Shown here: in pieces, positions 35,910 to 47,959 of the stretch
Numbering within the stretch: position 1 is the first letter of the stretch
How the letters are laid out: each line of letters starts with the position of its first letter
Source: Podocnemis expansa
Taxonomy: Eukaryota; Chordata; Testudines; Podocnemididae
Reading direction: 5' to 3'
DNA: 64,000 bases
Assembly: GCA_007922195.1 (NCBI GenBank)
Contig: ML682013.1
Coordinates: forward strand, 22,384,645-22,448,644
The notes under the pieces: generated by a model
The model's input: the letters and a program-made list of their open reading frames with translations, nothing else
What the model was told of the DNA's origin: nothing
Databases searched by the model: none
Made by a program: the position numbers and the translations under genes

Positions 35910-35990
35910 GTTATTGTCCAACAAAATATATTACCTCACCAACCTTGTCTCTCTAATAGCACCAACTCAGCTACAACAGCACCTGACACA

Positions 35991-37535
35991 ACTAATTAAT
36001 GATGGCTAGAAAAACTTCTTATGGGTCTTCCTGATGGAGGGAGATCAGCAAAATGCATAACTACATTCTAGTCCAATTCTAAAGCATCTCCTTGGTGGCC
36101 TCCATAGCCCCAATATTCCATTGGAGGAAGGGACCAGGCAGGCCAGCTTTTCACCAGCCCAAGATTTATCCACATTAGGGGGGATTTGCCATTGTTCTTT
36201 TAAATCTTCTTTAAGGCAGGAATGTCTGCAGGAATGTTTCTGGGATCCAGCATTCAGCCAGCAAAATTTAGTCTGAATAGGGTCCCCAAATAGTAAAACA
36301 AGTGTAAAAGAATGAAACAGGATCCCATGTTGTCTACTGCCTTTCAAGAGGTAACTAACTACGAACAGAAAACATAAAATGTATTAAGAATTCCATAGAG
36401 TTGGACCTACATGTTGCTCCATTATTAAGCTGCATTTGCAGACAAAGTATTTAATGAGAATATACTTTTCAGGGGAAAGAAACCCTAATTAGAAACATCA
36501 ATTTAAATTGATCTTATTTTATCTGTTCCAAGCTTGGGTAAATTTTATTCTTCGTACTTTAATTATGATTGTTTTGAAGCTCTAGGAAAGTGTGTGGCAT
36601 GCACGTAAAATAACTCGAGTGGTTAAAACCAGAGAGACACAGCAGAGTCAGAGGTTGTCATACACTTTTAAAATGTTGGTTTCTTGATGGAATGTCTCAC
36701 ATACCAAATGATCTGTGCCATTTTTAATTTGGTCTTATTTCTTTCTGGTTTTACTTTAAAAGAATATATAGCTCTTTTCTGCCAGTGGCATTCTACAGGC
36801 TTCACACAGTATGAATTCATATTAACACGACTAAAGGACAAAATACAATTTAAAAACACTAAAATTCTTACAGGCTTAAAAATGATAAGACATGATCAGT
36901 CACAGTGTTTTTAATTAAAGTTTTTCTTGAAGAAATACATTCTCATTAAACTTTTCTTCTTCAAATATAGCTTAATAAAAGAACAGTATGAGAGACTAAT
37001 GCTGAGAAATTCTTTTTATGCTTTAGATTGTGCTTGTGGTTAGCTACCCTGTGACAGAAAATGGACAGTCCAAGATTCCCATTCCATTCTGTTTGAATCT
37101 TTAGTATAATTGTAATAGAGCCCTAGCCATAAGTAGTCAGCAGTCAAAAAGTGATGGTATGCTGTAGTGATACATGGTCTGTTCTTTCTTCTGATTGTGC
37201 ATTTCTCTTAACCTCTGTATTTAAGAAGATGTGGTGACGACCATCCCCTTGTTTGCTTGCTGGAGTGTCTCAGTTAAGCTCTGTTTCCTAGTGCTATTCT
37301 TTCTCACTTTATGTCTTGGTATAGGAATCAGGATTTCTGCTGTTGAAGACCCCATGGCAGCATTCAGAGATTGAGGTAGTAAAGCAGCAGGAGATGGGGT
37401 AGGAAGTTGAGGGGGAGAATGCACAATGCAAGTAAAATGGAAGCATGAGATACAGAGTGAGGGGTGGAAGCAGGAGCAACAGAATGGGGTGTAGGAATTT
37501 TACAACGGGTGGGGTTCCCAAAAAATGGCATATTT
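35991..37535. other. Unannotated sequence
   Basis: No recognised gene or repeat. Open frames on both strands are motif-free. Confidence 0.5.
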
Positions 37536-37610
37536 CATAGAATCCTAGGGTTGGAAGGGACCTCATAGGTAATCTAGTCCAACCCCCTGCCAGAGGCAGG
37601 ACCACTCCCA

Positions 37611-38255
37611 CTAAACCATCCCAGTCATGGTTTTGTCCAGCCGGGCCTTAAACACCTCCAAAGATGGAGACTCCACCACCTCCCTTGGCAGCTCATTCCA
37701 AGGCTTCACCACTCTCCTAGTAAAAAAGTTTTTTCTACTATCCAGCCTCGACCACCCTAACCGCAACTTGAGACCATTGCTCCTCGTTCTGTCCTCTGTT
37801 ATTACTGAGAACAGTCGAGCTCCATCTTCCTTAGAGCATCCCTTCAAGTAGTTGAAGGTTGCTATCAACTCCCCCCTCAATCTTCTCTTCTGCAGACTAA
37901 ATAAGACTAATGCTTTCAGTCTTTCCTCAAAGGGCTTGTGCTCCAGCCCTTTAATCATTTTGGTTGCCCTCCTCTGAACTCTCTCTAGCATGTCCCTGTC
38001 CTTTTTGTAGTGGGGAGCCCAAAACTGAACACAGTATTCTAGATGTGGCCTTACCAGTGCAGAATAGAGGGGAATGATCACATCCCTTGATCTGCTGGTA
38101 ATACTTCTTTTGATGCAGCCCAGTATGCCATTGGCCTTTTTGGCAGCAAGAGCACACTGCTGACTCATCTCTAGCTTCCCATCCACCATGACCCCCAGGT
38201 CCTTTTCTACACTGCTGCTACTTAGCTGAATGTTTCCCAGCCTGTAGTGGTGCAT
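37611..38255 (-). pseudogene. CR1 ORF2 C-terminal segment
   Basis: The longest intact block of the CR1 at 37536-39080: 214 codons covering the thumb and C-terminal region downstream of the reverse transcriptase palm. Family-typical motifs are [12 protein letters not shown] near residue 20, [20 protein letters not shown] about 60-80, [19 protein letters not shown] about 95-115 and [18 protein letters not shown] near 180-200. The ATG at its start is internal to ORF2 and not a real initiation site. Confidence 0.9.
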
Positions 38256-38380
38256 GGGGTTTTTTCATCCCACGTGCAGGATTTTACACTTGTCCTTATT
38301 GAAGCTCATAAGATTTCTATTGGCCCACTGTTCCAATTTATCTAGGTCTCCCTGAATCCTGTCCTTGCCCTCCAACGTGT

Positions 38381-39075
38381 CTACTGGTCCCCCCAGAATG
38401 GTGTCATCCGCAACTTACTGAGAGTGCAGTCTATTCCATCATCCAGATCATTGATGAAAATGTTGAACAGAACCGGTCCCAGGACCGACCCCTGGGGCAC
38501 ACCACTCATGACTGGCTGCCAGCTAGACATGGAACAGTTGTTTCCTACATGCTGAAACTGTTGATCTAGCCAGTTTTCTATCCACCTTATATTGCACCTG
38601 TCCATACTTCCTTAATTTGCCAATGGGAATGCTGTGGGAAACTATCAAAAGCCTTGCTAAAATCAAGGTATATGACATCAACGGTTCTTCCTGTATCCAG
38701 AAAACCAGTCATCTGATCATAGAAGGAGATGAGATTGGTCAGGCATGATTTACCCTTGGTAAATCCATGCTGACTGTTCCTGATCACTTTATTTTCCTCT
38801 AAGTGTTTGAGGATGGATTCTTTGAGAATCTGCTCCATAATTTTTCTAGGGATTGAGGTGAGGCTGACTGGTCTATAATTCCCCGGATCCTCCTTTTTCC
38901 CTTTCTTGAAAATAGGCACTACATTTGCGTTTTTCCAGTCCTCTGGCACCTCCCCCGTTCTCCATGAGTTTTGAAAGATAACGGCCAGCGGTGCTGCTAT
39001 CTCATCGGCCAATTCCCTTAGCACTCTTGGATGCAGTTCGTCTGGCCCCATGGACTTGTGCACATCCAGCTTCAC
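38381..39075 (-). pseudogene. CR1 reverse transcriptase palm, frameshifted
   Basis: Two overlapping open frames cover the fingers and palm: the first (39075-38587) ends just past the LDFSKAFD box, the second (38605-38381) carries the [10 protein letters not shown] box and stops short of the catalytic ADD box. The frame switch reflects a 2-nt loss near 38640, and a missing T near 38413 puts ADD out of frame. Reverse transcription activity is not possible from this copy. Confidence 0.88.
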
Positions 39076-39080
39076 TTAAC

Positions 39081-39289
39081 AAAGCTTCTTCTGGCAACTT
39101 GGCTGCGCCACAAAATCAGTCTTTGTCCTTATTTTTATAACTGAAGTCGAAAACTCTGCTTCCCCCAGAACTTTGCTGCTGATACACATTAAAGCCCCCT
39201 GCAGTTATTATTCAGACTCTGCAACCAGGCCATCGCTGGTGCTGCATCCCTTGAATCTGGGTGAAGTTTGAAGAGACATGACTCTTGTA
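39081..39289. other. Short spacer
   Basis: Nothing recognised between the CR1 and the next MITE. Confidence 0.5.
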
Positions 39290-39778
39290 GGGTATGTCTA
39301 ATAACTTAATATCAATTCAAATTAAATTAATGCATGACTACACTGGCTTTCATTACTTCAAACCAAGGAAGTCCTTAGTTCAAATTAATGAAAGCTTACT
39401 TCAAAGTTATAAAACCTCACTTAACTTCAACATAAGGGTTAATTCGAACTTATTAAACCAGTGTAACTATATTAATTCAAACTAACCATTAATTCAAATT
39501 AATGCTTTTTGACCTTCTTCCTCACAGGGTGCCTTCTTCTTTCTGTATATTGGGTGGAGGCATGGCCCTTCTTGGGGGCCATCTTTCCACACCTCCCATG
39601 GTGTCCTTCTCCTAATTCAGACTAGCAAGTCCCATCCATGGACATGCTAGTTCGAATTGGGTTTCTAGTGGGGCCATGTTAATTCAAATTACCTTAATTT
39701 GAACTAATCATTATTAGTTTGAATTAATTAGTTCAAATCAAGTTAATTCAAACCAGCCTCCTAAGTGTAGACATAACC
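39290..39778. mobile_element. Palindrome-rich MITE, TTAATTCGAATTAA type, core sense
   Basis: The left end is GGGTATGTCTAATAAC; the right end is TAAGTGTAGACATAACC. The palindromes are TTAATTCGAATTAA and decayed TTAATTCAAATTAA forms, different from the 6 and 19.7 kb elements, yet the core (about 39513-39665, with TGTATATTGGGTGGAGGC, CACACCTCCCATGGTG and GACATGCTAGTTCGAATTGG) is the same. The flanks (GTA and ATA) do not form a clean duplication. Confidence 0.82.
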
Positions 39779-41262
39779 ATAGACTGGGAGATGGTGCCTA
39801 GATCCTCTCCTCCCAAAGCTATAGGAGAATGAGTTGAGAATACAACATATGAAGGGAGAACGGTTCATTGTCCAGAGGGTGTGAGTGGCATAGGATAAGA
39901 GGAAGAGGAAGAATTCATTATATAAGACCCATCAACATGAATAAATGTACTTAAAATGTATATCCAGGATCCTTTATGTGTAGCTAGGAGGAAACCTATT
40001 TGAATACCACTGCAGAGAGCAGTATTGTGCCAGATGTTTCCATCACCGGTGGAGTGCCAAGACAGTCAGCCCTCTAGACAATTAACATACTAATAATGGT
40101 ACTGACTTCCAAGAAATGTGCTTTTAGCATAGTAGCAATGTCAAAACAGTATTATTCTTCCAAAATGCATTTTGCAGGTATAATATCTGTTAACAAAAAT
40201 AATTTATCAATTGGTCAATTAAATATTTAGAAGAATTAATGCCTCAACAGCTCTGGTTGTCGAGAAATAATATGGAAGCAATTCATTTTCTTTTTGTTTG
40301 TTTCTACAACAAAAATAATAATCAGATCATCATGTTGCAGTCTAAATGCTGACTTCGAAATGTAGGCTGCCAGCAACTTTTGTTCATAGTGATAAATAAT
40401 TTTCCTCCAAGACTCTAAACATAAGGACCTAAGTCTTTCCTTTTACTTAAATCAGTTTTACATCAGAGGAGCATCATTGACTTCAGTGCAGTCACTCCTC
40501 ATTTGCAACAGTGTAACTCACAAGATGATAATGCCAAAAAGTATGGGCATGATTTCTCTTTTCCCTATGTGTTAAGCTCATTATTTTATCTTAACAAGGA
40601 AAAATCTGTTCTCCCAATTCCTTCGATTCATCCTCTACCCACATGTGGCCTTGGTGGGGATTTTCTTCTTCTTATCACAGGCAAGCCTGTTCTCCAAGAA
40701 CAATCTAATTATTTTCCTTTGCAGCTCCAGTTTCTTTCTGTCATACAGATTGCAGGTTTCTGTTGTTCACAGGCTATACAGCAAAAGAAATTGTAAGACT
40801 TTGTTGAAGATTCAAGTAAAAGTGCCTAGTAGCTAGCCTTTGGGACCCCGTGTAAAGGAAGTTCAATTTCAACTTAAATTTGCCATTAAAGAAAAAGTCC
40901 AGCCTTTTTTCCAGAAATGTCTATTTAACGGAGGATACTACTCATCATGTTTTTCTGAAAATCAGCTTTATTGGGAAGAGGTTTTCTTTCTTGAAACATG
41001 TCAGGAGATGATCACCAAAAGTAATTTTAAGGACATGACATTCTATTAGTGTCATGGGACAGTTGGCCCTTAAAGGAGAGTCAAAACCTAGTTTGCTGAT
41101 GTTGGCTAAGAATGAGAGTAATTGGTTGCCCTAGGTGAGTGTTTAAGGTTAATTTAGTAGAGGAGCATCTACACCCTAGAAAACAGGCTGCCCCAACTCA
41201 GCAAGGGAATGTAGTCAGGAGGAAGGTGCTCTGAGAAGAAAAGGCTCATAAGGGAATACAAC
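39779..41262. other. Mostly unannotated; old palindromic repeat at 40433-40530
   Basis: 40433-40530 (TTAAATCAGTTTTACATCAG ... ATTGACTTCAGTGCAGTC ... GCAACAGTGTAACTCAC) matches the old sauropsid palindromic repeat type. Nothing else was recognised. Confidence 0.5.
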
Positions 41263-41548
41263 CATAGGTGGTCTTAGTGGGTGGGCAGTAAAGGCAGTTG
41301 CCCAGGGCCCTTGAGGGGACCTCTTACAGCAGCCACTTTAAATATCCTGGGAGGCTGCCAGTGACAGCGAGCATTGCAGAGCCACAGCTGACGCTCCGAG
41401 CACAGGGAGAAAAGGGAGGATGGTGACTAGGGAGGATGGGGAACGGGGGTGGGAAGCAGCAGCAAGGTACAGTGGCAAGCAAAAGTCAAGAGGAGGGGGC
41501 CACCATTGACTTTTGCCCAGGGACCCAAAAACTTTAAGACTGCCCCTG
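41263..41548. mobile_element. Short hAT-like MITE, 8-bp TSD
   Basis: The left end CATAGGTGGTCTTAGTGGG pairs with the right end AAACTTTAAGACTGCCCCTG. Flanks AATACAAC (41255-41262) and AATGCAAC (41549-41556) match at 7 of 8 bases, as expected for hAT integration. The interior is about 286 bp, GC-rich and non-coding. Confidence 0.82.
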
Positions 41549-44480
41549 AATGCAACATAGTAGAAAACAGGAATAGTTTAAAGGAAGGAACTGGGAAGAC
41601 TCCAGAGAGAGAGAGAGAGACTCTTCCCTGGGTGAAGGGAGTGAGAATAGCATGAGAGAACTAAAGACTTGAAGGTCTGTTTGGATTTGTCTGTACCTAG
41701 CTGAGAACAAACTAAGGCAGGACTGGCCTTTGGCTCCTTGAATTATCACTTAGGACATGCAGCCAGAAGCAGAGCATTCATATTCACAATCAAACAAATT
41801 TTAACTCCATTATTTTGTTCTCACTATATGTCTCACCTATTAAAATCAACAACTGGTGATCAGTGCACTGAGAGAACACAAACAGAGGTGAGAAGAAAGC
41901 TTCGTATTTCACATCAGTAGTACATCCATGCTTCTTAGATGCCATTGTGGTGGTTGCATCCATTTTATTATTTGTAGCCAACATAATAGTATGTAGAATT
42001 TAATGTGATTTACCAAGAATAGATACCCCTGTGATGGTGATATGCTGCCATGGCATCTAAACTTCAGTCAGTGGGTTAATTAAAATAGAAAATAGCCCGC
42101 ATGCCCAAAATACTTAACCAGCTATCCAGAGCAACAATCCTGGAATAATAATGTAGCAAGCTTAACAAAAAGGTTCTTCCAAACAGTGACAGCTCAGAAA
42201 CTTGGTCTTAGTTGTCCTCCACCTTAACATAAAAGGAAACCCATGATGGACTAAGGCAATCAGCAAGTGAAATAAGATCTCACAGTCATTTCAGAGATCA
42301 GCTTTTGATTCTTTTAGGTTCTGTGGATTGTCAACTAACCAAATTATATTCAAGTAACTCAGCACCTGCTTAATCAAGCTACAAAATATGGAATTAGATA
42401 TAGGCCACTTCAACGTCAGTGATTTGATTATATAGAAGAGAGAGATTGGTTCATATACATGAATCCTATGAAATTAAATCAGGATGATTAGCTGAATGTA
42501 TTCCTATGGGTCTGTTTGGTGTCTATTTGCATTAAATTTTGAATTACTTTTTAATCCAAAGAATTCTTTTTGTGGTGAGAAGTGGGGTAGAATTGAAGAT
42601 CCATATCTGTACTCATTTGGGCTAATAGTAAAGAGACTAGAAGGTACCCAAAGTGCATTTTGATTAAATATAAAACTAGTATGGAAAACTGCTTTTGCAT
42701 CATAAGAGAACTAACATTTGTGAGTAACTGTTAAGATTCAGAGCACTATGGAATACAGACTGTGTCCAGTTTTCAAACAAATGTTAAGTGCCCAAATTTT
42801 GCATTTTAACCATAGTGAACCAATATTCCCATTTTTGGTAGCCAGGTGCACTATAGTGTGTATGTAATTTTTGGTATTTTCTCAAAAGAACAGCAATGGC
42901 TTCTCTTTAGGTTTGCAGACATAAAATAAACTGAGTATGTGAATTAATTGTTAAGCATAATGTGGGAGAACTCTGTGGAGTTCCAGAATTTGCACAATCC
43001 AGAACTCAAATAAGTCTTTTAAAGTCTTCTGTAAATAGCATTTATTCTTCTCTTTTATTATGTTTGTAGCAGAAGTCAATAAAAGTCTAAATTCTTTGAT
43101 TAGTATTTCCTCATGTCTTGCATAAAATCATAAACTACATATTTCTACCCATCCTTCCCTCCCAAAAGGAATCTTGTTACATTTTATTAATGTTTGTAGT
43201 TTCTATTGTTGGCACAGGTTTCTCTTGGACTTTTACATGCTCGTGCCACCCATATCTTGTGGCCTCCAAAGCGCTGGCAGAAGTTACATCCTATGCTGCC
43301 TCCAGAACGTACACCCCTTCAAAGTGATCAAGAATGACCTACATGTACAAGATGGGGAAACAAAGTATCGAAACAAGGATTTAGCATCCAGAGTGACTGA
43401 TGCTGTAACACCACAAATAGAAACGCCAAAAGTACTGTAACAAATATTGCTGCAGCAGAAAGTCCCTTATTTTAAGGTGCCCCTTAAATCTAAGCCATTT
43501 CTTTAATCACATGCTGCATTACTTTGGCTTGGATTAATTATTCACTGATAGTGGAATTTTCCAATGTTCAATTTTCCAGAAGCAGTAAAATGTTTCAGCC
43601 ATTGTCTGTTCCAGTGCTCCTATTGATAAGACATTATTATAACAGTATTTAAAATGTTTTAATCTTTTACTTTTGATTTTTCTTTGGTAGCTTGACATAT
43701 CTTTGAAAATTAATATTTTGTTGAAAATGTGAAGTCAATCCAGTGCTTCATCATTTCAGTGAAGTCTGAATATGTAGAAGCATTTAATCATAATATAACA
43801 TTGTGGATTGCACCTAGTATTGTTAATGTTGAAAAAGCAGCATTTCTGTAGATGAGAAGTTAATTGCACAATATGTCAAAAAAGAATAAAAATGCATCTT
43901 TAATTCAGTGATTTTCTTTCATTTAATGCAGCTTGTTGTTTTTATTATTAAATTGAATACATATTAGTGTTAATTTATTTTTCATTAATGTTTAATAAAA
44001 GTACTCCTTTTTATCTATTTGCTGAGACAGAGTTCCAAATAAAATATAAAATACATCACATCACAGCATCTACACAAAAAACACTCTACTCATTTCTTAA
44101 GTACAAGCACTCAGTGTTGATATTTATTGCCAGATTGCTTGGAGATACTTAAAGAGCTCCTTTTTTTTTTTTTAATCATAAATACATTCTTGTACTATAG
44201 CACAAGACTGTTTTCATAGGCCACATTATCAGTGAAGGGGCCTGGCTGACTTCCACTGATGAGTGACACATTTTCAATCACAGATTGGTAAGAGCCAACT
44301 TCATTTCATACTTACAGAATTTTACTTCAGATGAGATAATATTCAGAAGGATTCAACAACTGATGCATCTGTGCCACAGTTATGCAATCTTTCTTATGAG
44401 AATCCAAGGTGAAACTAAGCCTGGTGTTGGGTTTCTGCTAAACCAAATGTTTGAGAAGACTGAAGCTAACTAGTCTCTTT
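41549..44480. other. Unannotated sequence; one weak exon candidate
   Basis: An (AG)n run lies at 41606-41620. An open frame ending at 43440 behind an acceptor-like ...TTGGCACAG at 43218 is the only faint coding candidate (see findings). Otherwise nothing was recognised. Confidence 0.45.
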
Positions 44481-44672
44481 CAGGGATGCCCAAAGTGCGG
44501 TCCACGAGCCACATGGCCCGCAGATGGTTTTTTTTGTTATAATAATATACTGAAAATATATCACTCTATATTGTGTATAGTGTAAAAAGAACCAGTTTTG
44601 AAATGTTGCAGCCCATGGCCCTGCACCAGTCAGGCTCTGTGGCCCCCATGTATGAAAACTTTGGGCACCTTC
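44481..44672. mobile_element. Short hAT-like MITE
   Basis: CAGGGATGCCCAAAGTGCGG at the left pairs with a right end reading AAAACTTTGGGCACCTT, i.e. termini of the CAGGGGTGCCCAAAG kind. About 190 bp, non-coding. No clean 8-bp duplication was found. Confidence 0.65.
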
Positions 44673-47600
44673 AATCTATTTAATATAGATTTTTAAGTAG
44701 TTCCCACTACCACTAAATCTACTTATCTTTTCCATCTACTTATTATGACTCCCAGCACTTGCTATCTCTGAGCACTATAAACCTGCACAAGATCCCCTTC
44801 CGCCAAAACCTTCTCAAAGAAACCCAGTGTGGTTTGCTGCATTGTTGATTTCAGTAAATCCTCATGTATGTGGGTTTCTTTAGGAAAACTGAAAATGTTG
44901 ATTTGTAATCCTTTCACAAATGAATCAAGAAAACTAGAATGGTTTCAAAGAATTTTCTGTAGCTACAATTAATTTGGAAGACAAAGAATAGACAAACACA
45001 TCTAAGAAAAATGTGGGGGTAATAGCAAATTGAAATAAAATAAACAAAACTAGAACACATTAAATGAACTCCATCTCTGATGTCAGTCTAGGTCTGTCAT
45101 TCTTCCTTGTCATCTAGCTGAGTTCCCTTCATTCTTATCCGCTTCTTGGCTATCAACTGGGCAGTAGCTCTCACATATGTTGACAAACTGACAAAAGCCA
45201 GTTATCCTTTTTGGTTCACTGACATCCATTCTTCAGTAATGCCAAGCAGTTGTCAAGAGTTTTAAACACCCCTTTTAGTTCATGAAAAGCTCCAGGATTA
45301 TTATCTTAATTATAATATCTCAATTCACATTGAGTAGAGACACCTGTCTAAGGTGTCTCAGTTGCACAGCAACAAGAAAATTTGATAAGACTCCTTAGGC
45401 ATGTAAGCTTATTCCGCCTAAAAAAAACAGTAAGAGAGAGCAACAGAAAGAGCATGGAGATGGGAGAGATATAGAGGATAAAAGAAGCTGAGTAAAAAGA
45501 AAAGACACTTCTGTCCCATAGACTTGAATGTGTTATGCTTCAAAAAACCTCCTGGTATTTAGTAATCTTAAAGCCTGATTATATAACTGACTTTGTGCAG
45601 GCAGACATTTGAAGCTGTGTGGGGTTGCATTCATGTCAGTGGGCCTGTCCACAGGTTTAAGACTCAGCATTCACAGACCCAACTGTGTGCTTGGTGCCTC
45701 ATATACCATCGTCTTGGACCAACACTAGGAACATTCACATTCAAATGAAAGCACTGAAAATATTTGGTCTTCAATATAGCAATTTTGTTGGATCTGCAAA
45801 ACTAATTCTTTCAAGGGAAAAATCCTTTGTTGTATTTTGACAATGGATTAGTTTGTGTGACCTATTTCACTATATCATAATGCAGTTGATTACCGGAGGT
45901 CATTCACAGTGTGATGCAAAACTGTAACAAAGACCACTTACTGTTGTTGACTTCATTTAGAACGTGAAGGTTCAATGAAGCCACCACAGCATACAAGTTA
46001 TAGCAGCAGCTAGAGCACCTACTCAGATATAAAGCAGTTTTCTTTAACTGGTGTAATATTGTGACAATATGTGTAGTACCTGCTCCACCTGGATTCATGA
46101 CAGATTAGAACTTAGCTCTCAGTTCATTGACATTAGTAGCAGCTTGTTTGCACTGATAGGGACCAACCCAGCCAACCTCCTTCTCTGTGACCATGGAGGG
46201 CTAAGTATGCTGGAACCAGTGCAAGTCTGCTGCAAAAGGAGGAGTGCGGCATGCCAGGGTGACAGAGCTCACCACCATGTAGAGCCTAGAGTCTTGCTGT
46301 CCAGGGAGCCACGTGCATGCCCTGAATAGGTTACTTCTGCCATGGATTACTTCTCCCCCAAGCATAGCACTGCTATTTTGGCCTGGTTCTGAGTGCTGCC
46401 TTTCAGTGCAACAGACAGGGTGTACCAGGCAAGCTAACCAAGCAAACATGAACAGCAACGTCTGAAGCTGACAGCGAACTGATAGACAGCCACACTGCAT
46501 CAATACACTGTAAGAAAAAAATAAAGATCCTGGAAAGCGGGTGCAATGATGGCCCAGTTTAATGTATATTGGCACTCTTAATTAGTCTTTCTGGATTTCT
46601 GCAGCAAAGAGACATTAATTATAGGAGCAGACAGCGCAAGCTCCCTCTTGCATTCATTCTTCCTGTAACGTCCATAGAAATGTAGCACCAACGTTTACTG
46701 TGCTAGACCAAATTTCACAAAGTAGCATGTGTTCGAAGCTGAAGGGTGTGAAGTTTACAGGAAGACCCCCCACACAAAGGTCAGAGGTGAGTGCAGTGCT
46801 AGATGAGAACACATAGGGACCAAAAGCAATATGCTGTACTTTAATAAATAATGGTTTACGCTAATGCTGCCTAGTTCCTGCAGTATTAACACTGAGGGAT
46901 ACTACTCACCTACCAGGCAACACAGACCACTTCACCAACATGTAAACTACAAATGCTAAACTACAACCTATGCTAATACTAAACAGAAAAAAAAATCAGT
47001 TAGTGTTGTGCTGAATATTTCTTTGATTTTTCTTCACTGTTATTTTAAGGTTTGTTTTCCCAAGAGAAATTCATAGAGTGTAAGCTCTCTGCAAACAGCT
47101 CTCTCTTGCTCACGCACTCTCCAGCTTTCAGAAAGAAATTACAGAAGGAAAACTCAAACGTAGGTCACAGCTTGTAAGTGTGCTGGGGGCAGAATCTAGC
47201 CACTGTGTCCCTAGACTGCTGCACAAGCCCTCAACTTTCCTTTGGTCATAGGCTATAACCCTGCACATCACCTTATACAACATATGAATGGTGCTGTTTG
47301 GCATACCTATCAAATAATACAGAAATTCTTATAATTCAGCCTGTCACTAGCCACTGTTGCATCTTTTGACCTATTAAATATGTGCTTTACGTCCCAGAGC
47401 ATGTCTATGATAGGGCTGGAAACTCAAGCAAGAACTGCTGAAGCTGAGACTAGTGTCTTAAAACTAGCCTGTTGAGTAGTTCAGTTAAGCTGTACAGCAC
47501 ACAGCTCATACCCACTTGCTGGAGCATCAGGAGGTTGCTGTTTAGTGGTACGCTGTCTCTGTCAATATATACCCTGGGTGTTGTGATGCCTATAGTAGCT

Positions 47601-47876
47601 ATGCTCAGGCTTATCTATTAAGTAATAAAAGATTTTTTTTTTAATGTTTTGGATTGCTTGCAGCTATACTATCTTACAGAATAAGGCTACCACCAATTTA
47701 CATCACTGTTGTCATACAAGAGATGTTTTTAACAGCAAGTTGCATGGTGAATATCATCAGTATGCAAGCAAGTTTCCTGTCCAGAAATTGTTTTTTTTTT
47801 TGGAAGGTTTAAAGTTGCTGTGGGTCACTTTACTATCTTTTATCATTTAAGAGCTGGACTTTTAAATAGTATAAAA
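44673..47876. other. Mostly unannotated; old repeat at about 45580-45680
   Basis: 45580-45680 (GACTTTGTGCAGGCAGACAT ... TTCATGTCAGTGGGCC) resembles the old palindromic sauropsid repeat. No gene was recognised. Open frames at 46069-46575 overlap on opposite strands without motifs. Confidence 0.45.
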
Positions 47877-47959
47877 CAAACCAAAAAAAACCCAACAAAA
47901 ACAAATAAAAATAATAACAATTAAAAAAAACCAAACAAACAAAAACAAAACAAACCAGC
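47877..47959. repeat. A/C-rich low-complexity tract
   Basis: About 80 bases almost entirely A and C (runs such as AACAAACAAAAACAAAACAA), with no unit repeated exactly. Confidence 0.85.

Larger units (their letters stand above)
32527..35990 (-). mobile_element. Minus-strand PLE of a second family, with three nested insertions
   Basis: On the minus strand the order is: inverted tail piece (35916-35990), end of the reverse transcriptase/linker coding region (35178 down to 34722), the YVGET part of the GIY-YIG domain (to about 34671), then, after an inserted CR1, the rest of that domain and the 3' tail (33080 down to 32527). The tail carries the string GGTGGGTGAGGTGATATCTT. The reading frame has several stops. 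The inverted tail piece at the 5' side mirrors the 3' tail. A (TTGG)n run at 32996-33023 lies in the domain remnant. Confidence 0.8.
37536..39080 (-). mobile_element. CR1 LINE, 5'-truncated, with most of the reverse transcriptase
   Basis: Non-LTR retrotransposon on the minus strand, 5'-truncated at about 39080; the 3' terminus is at 37536 (plus-strand CATAGAATCCTAGGGTTGGA). Coding blocks in order: 39075-38587 (VHKSMGPDELHPRVLRELAD, then NYRPVSLTS and the LDFSKAFD box with a catalytic Asp), 38605-38381 ([29 protein letters not shown]) and 38255-37611 ([51 protein letters not shown]). A 2-nt deletion just after the KAFD box (about 38640) and a 1-nt deletion just before the ADD box (about 38413) break the frame, so no full enzyme can be made. 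Divergence is otherwise modest. Confidence 0.92.
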
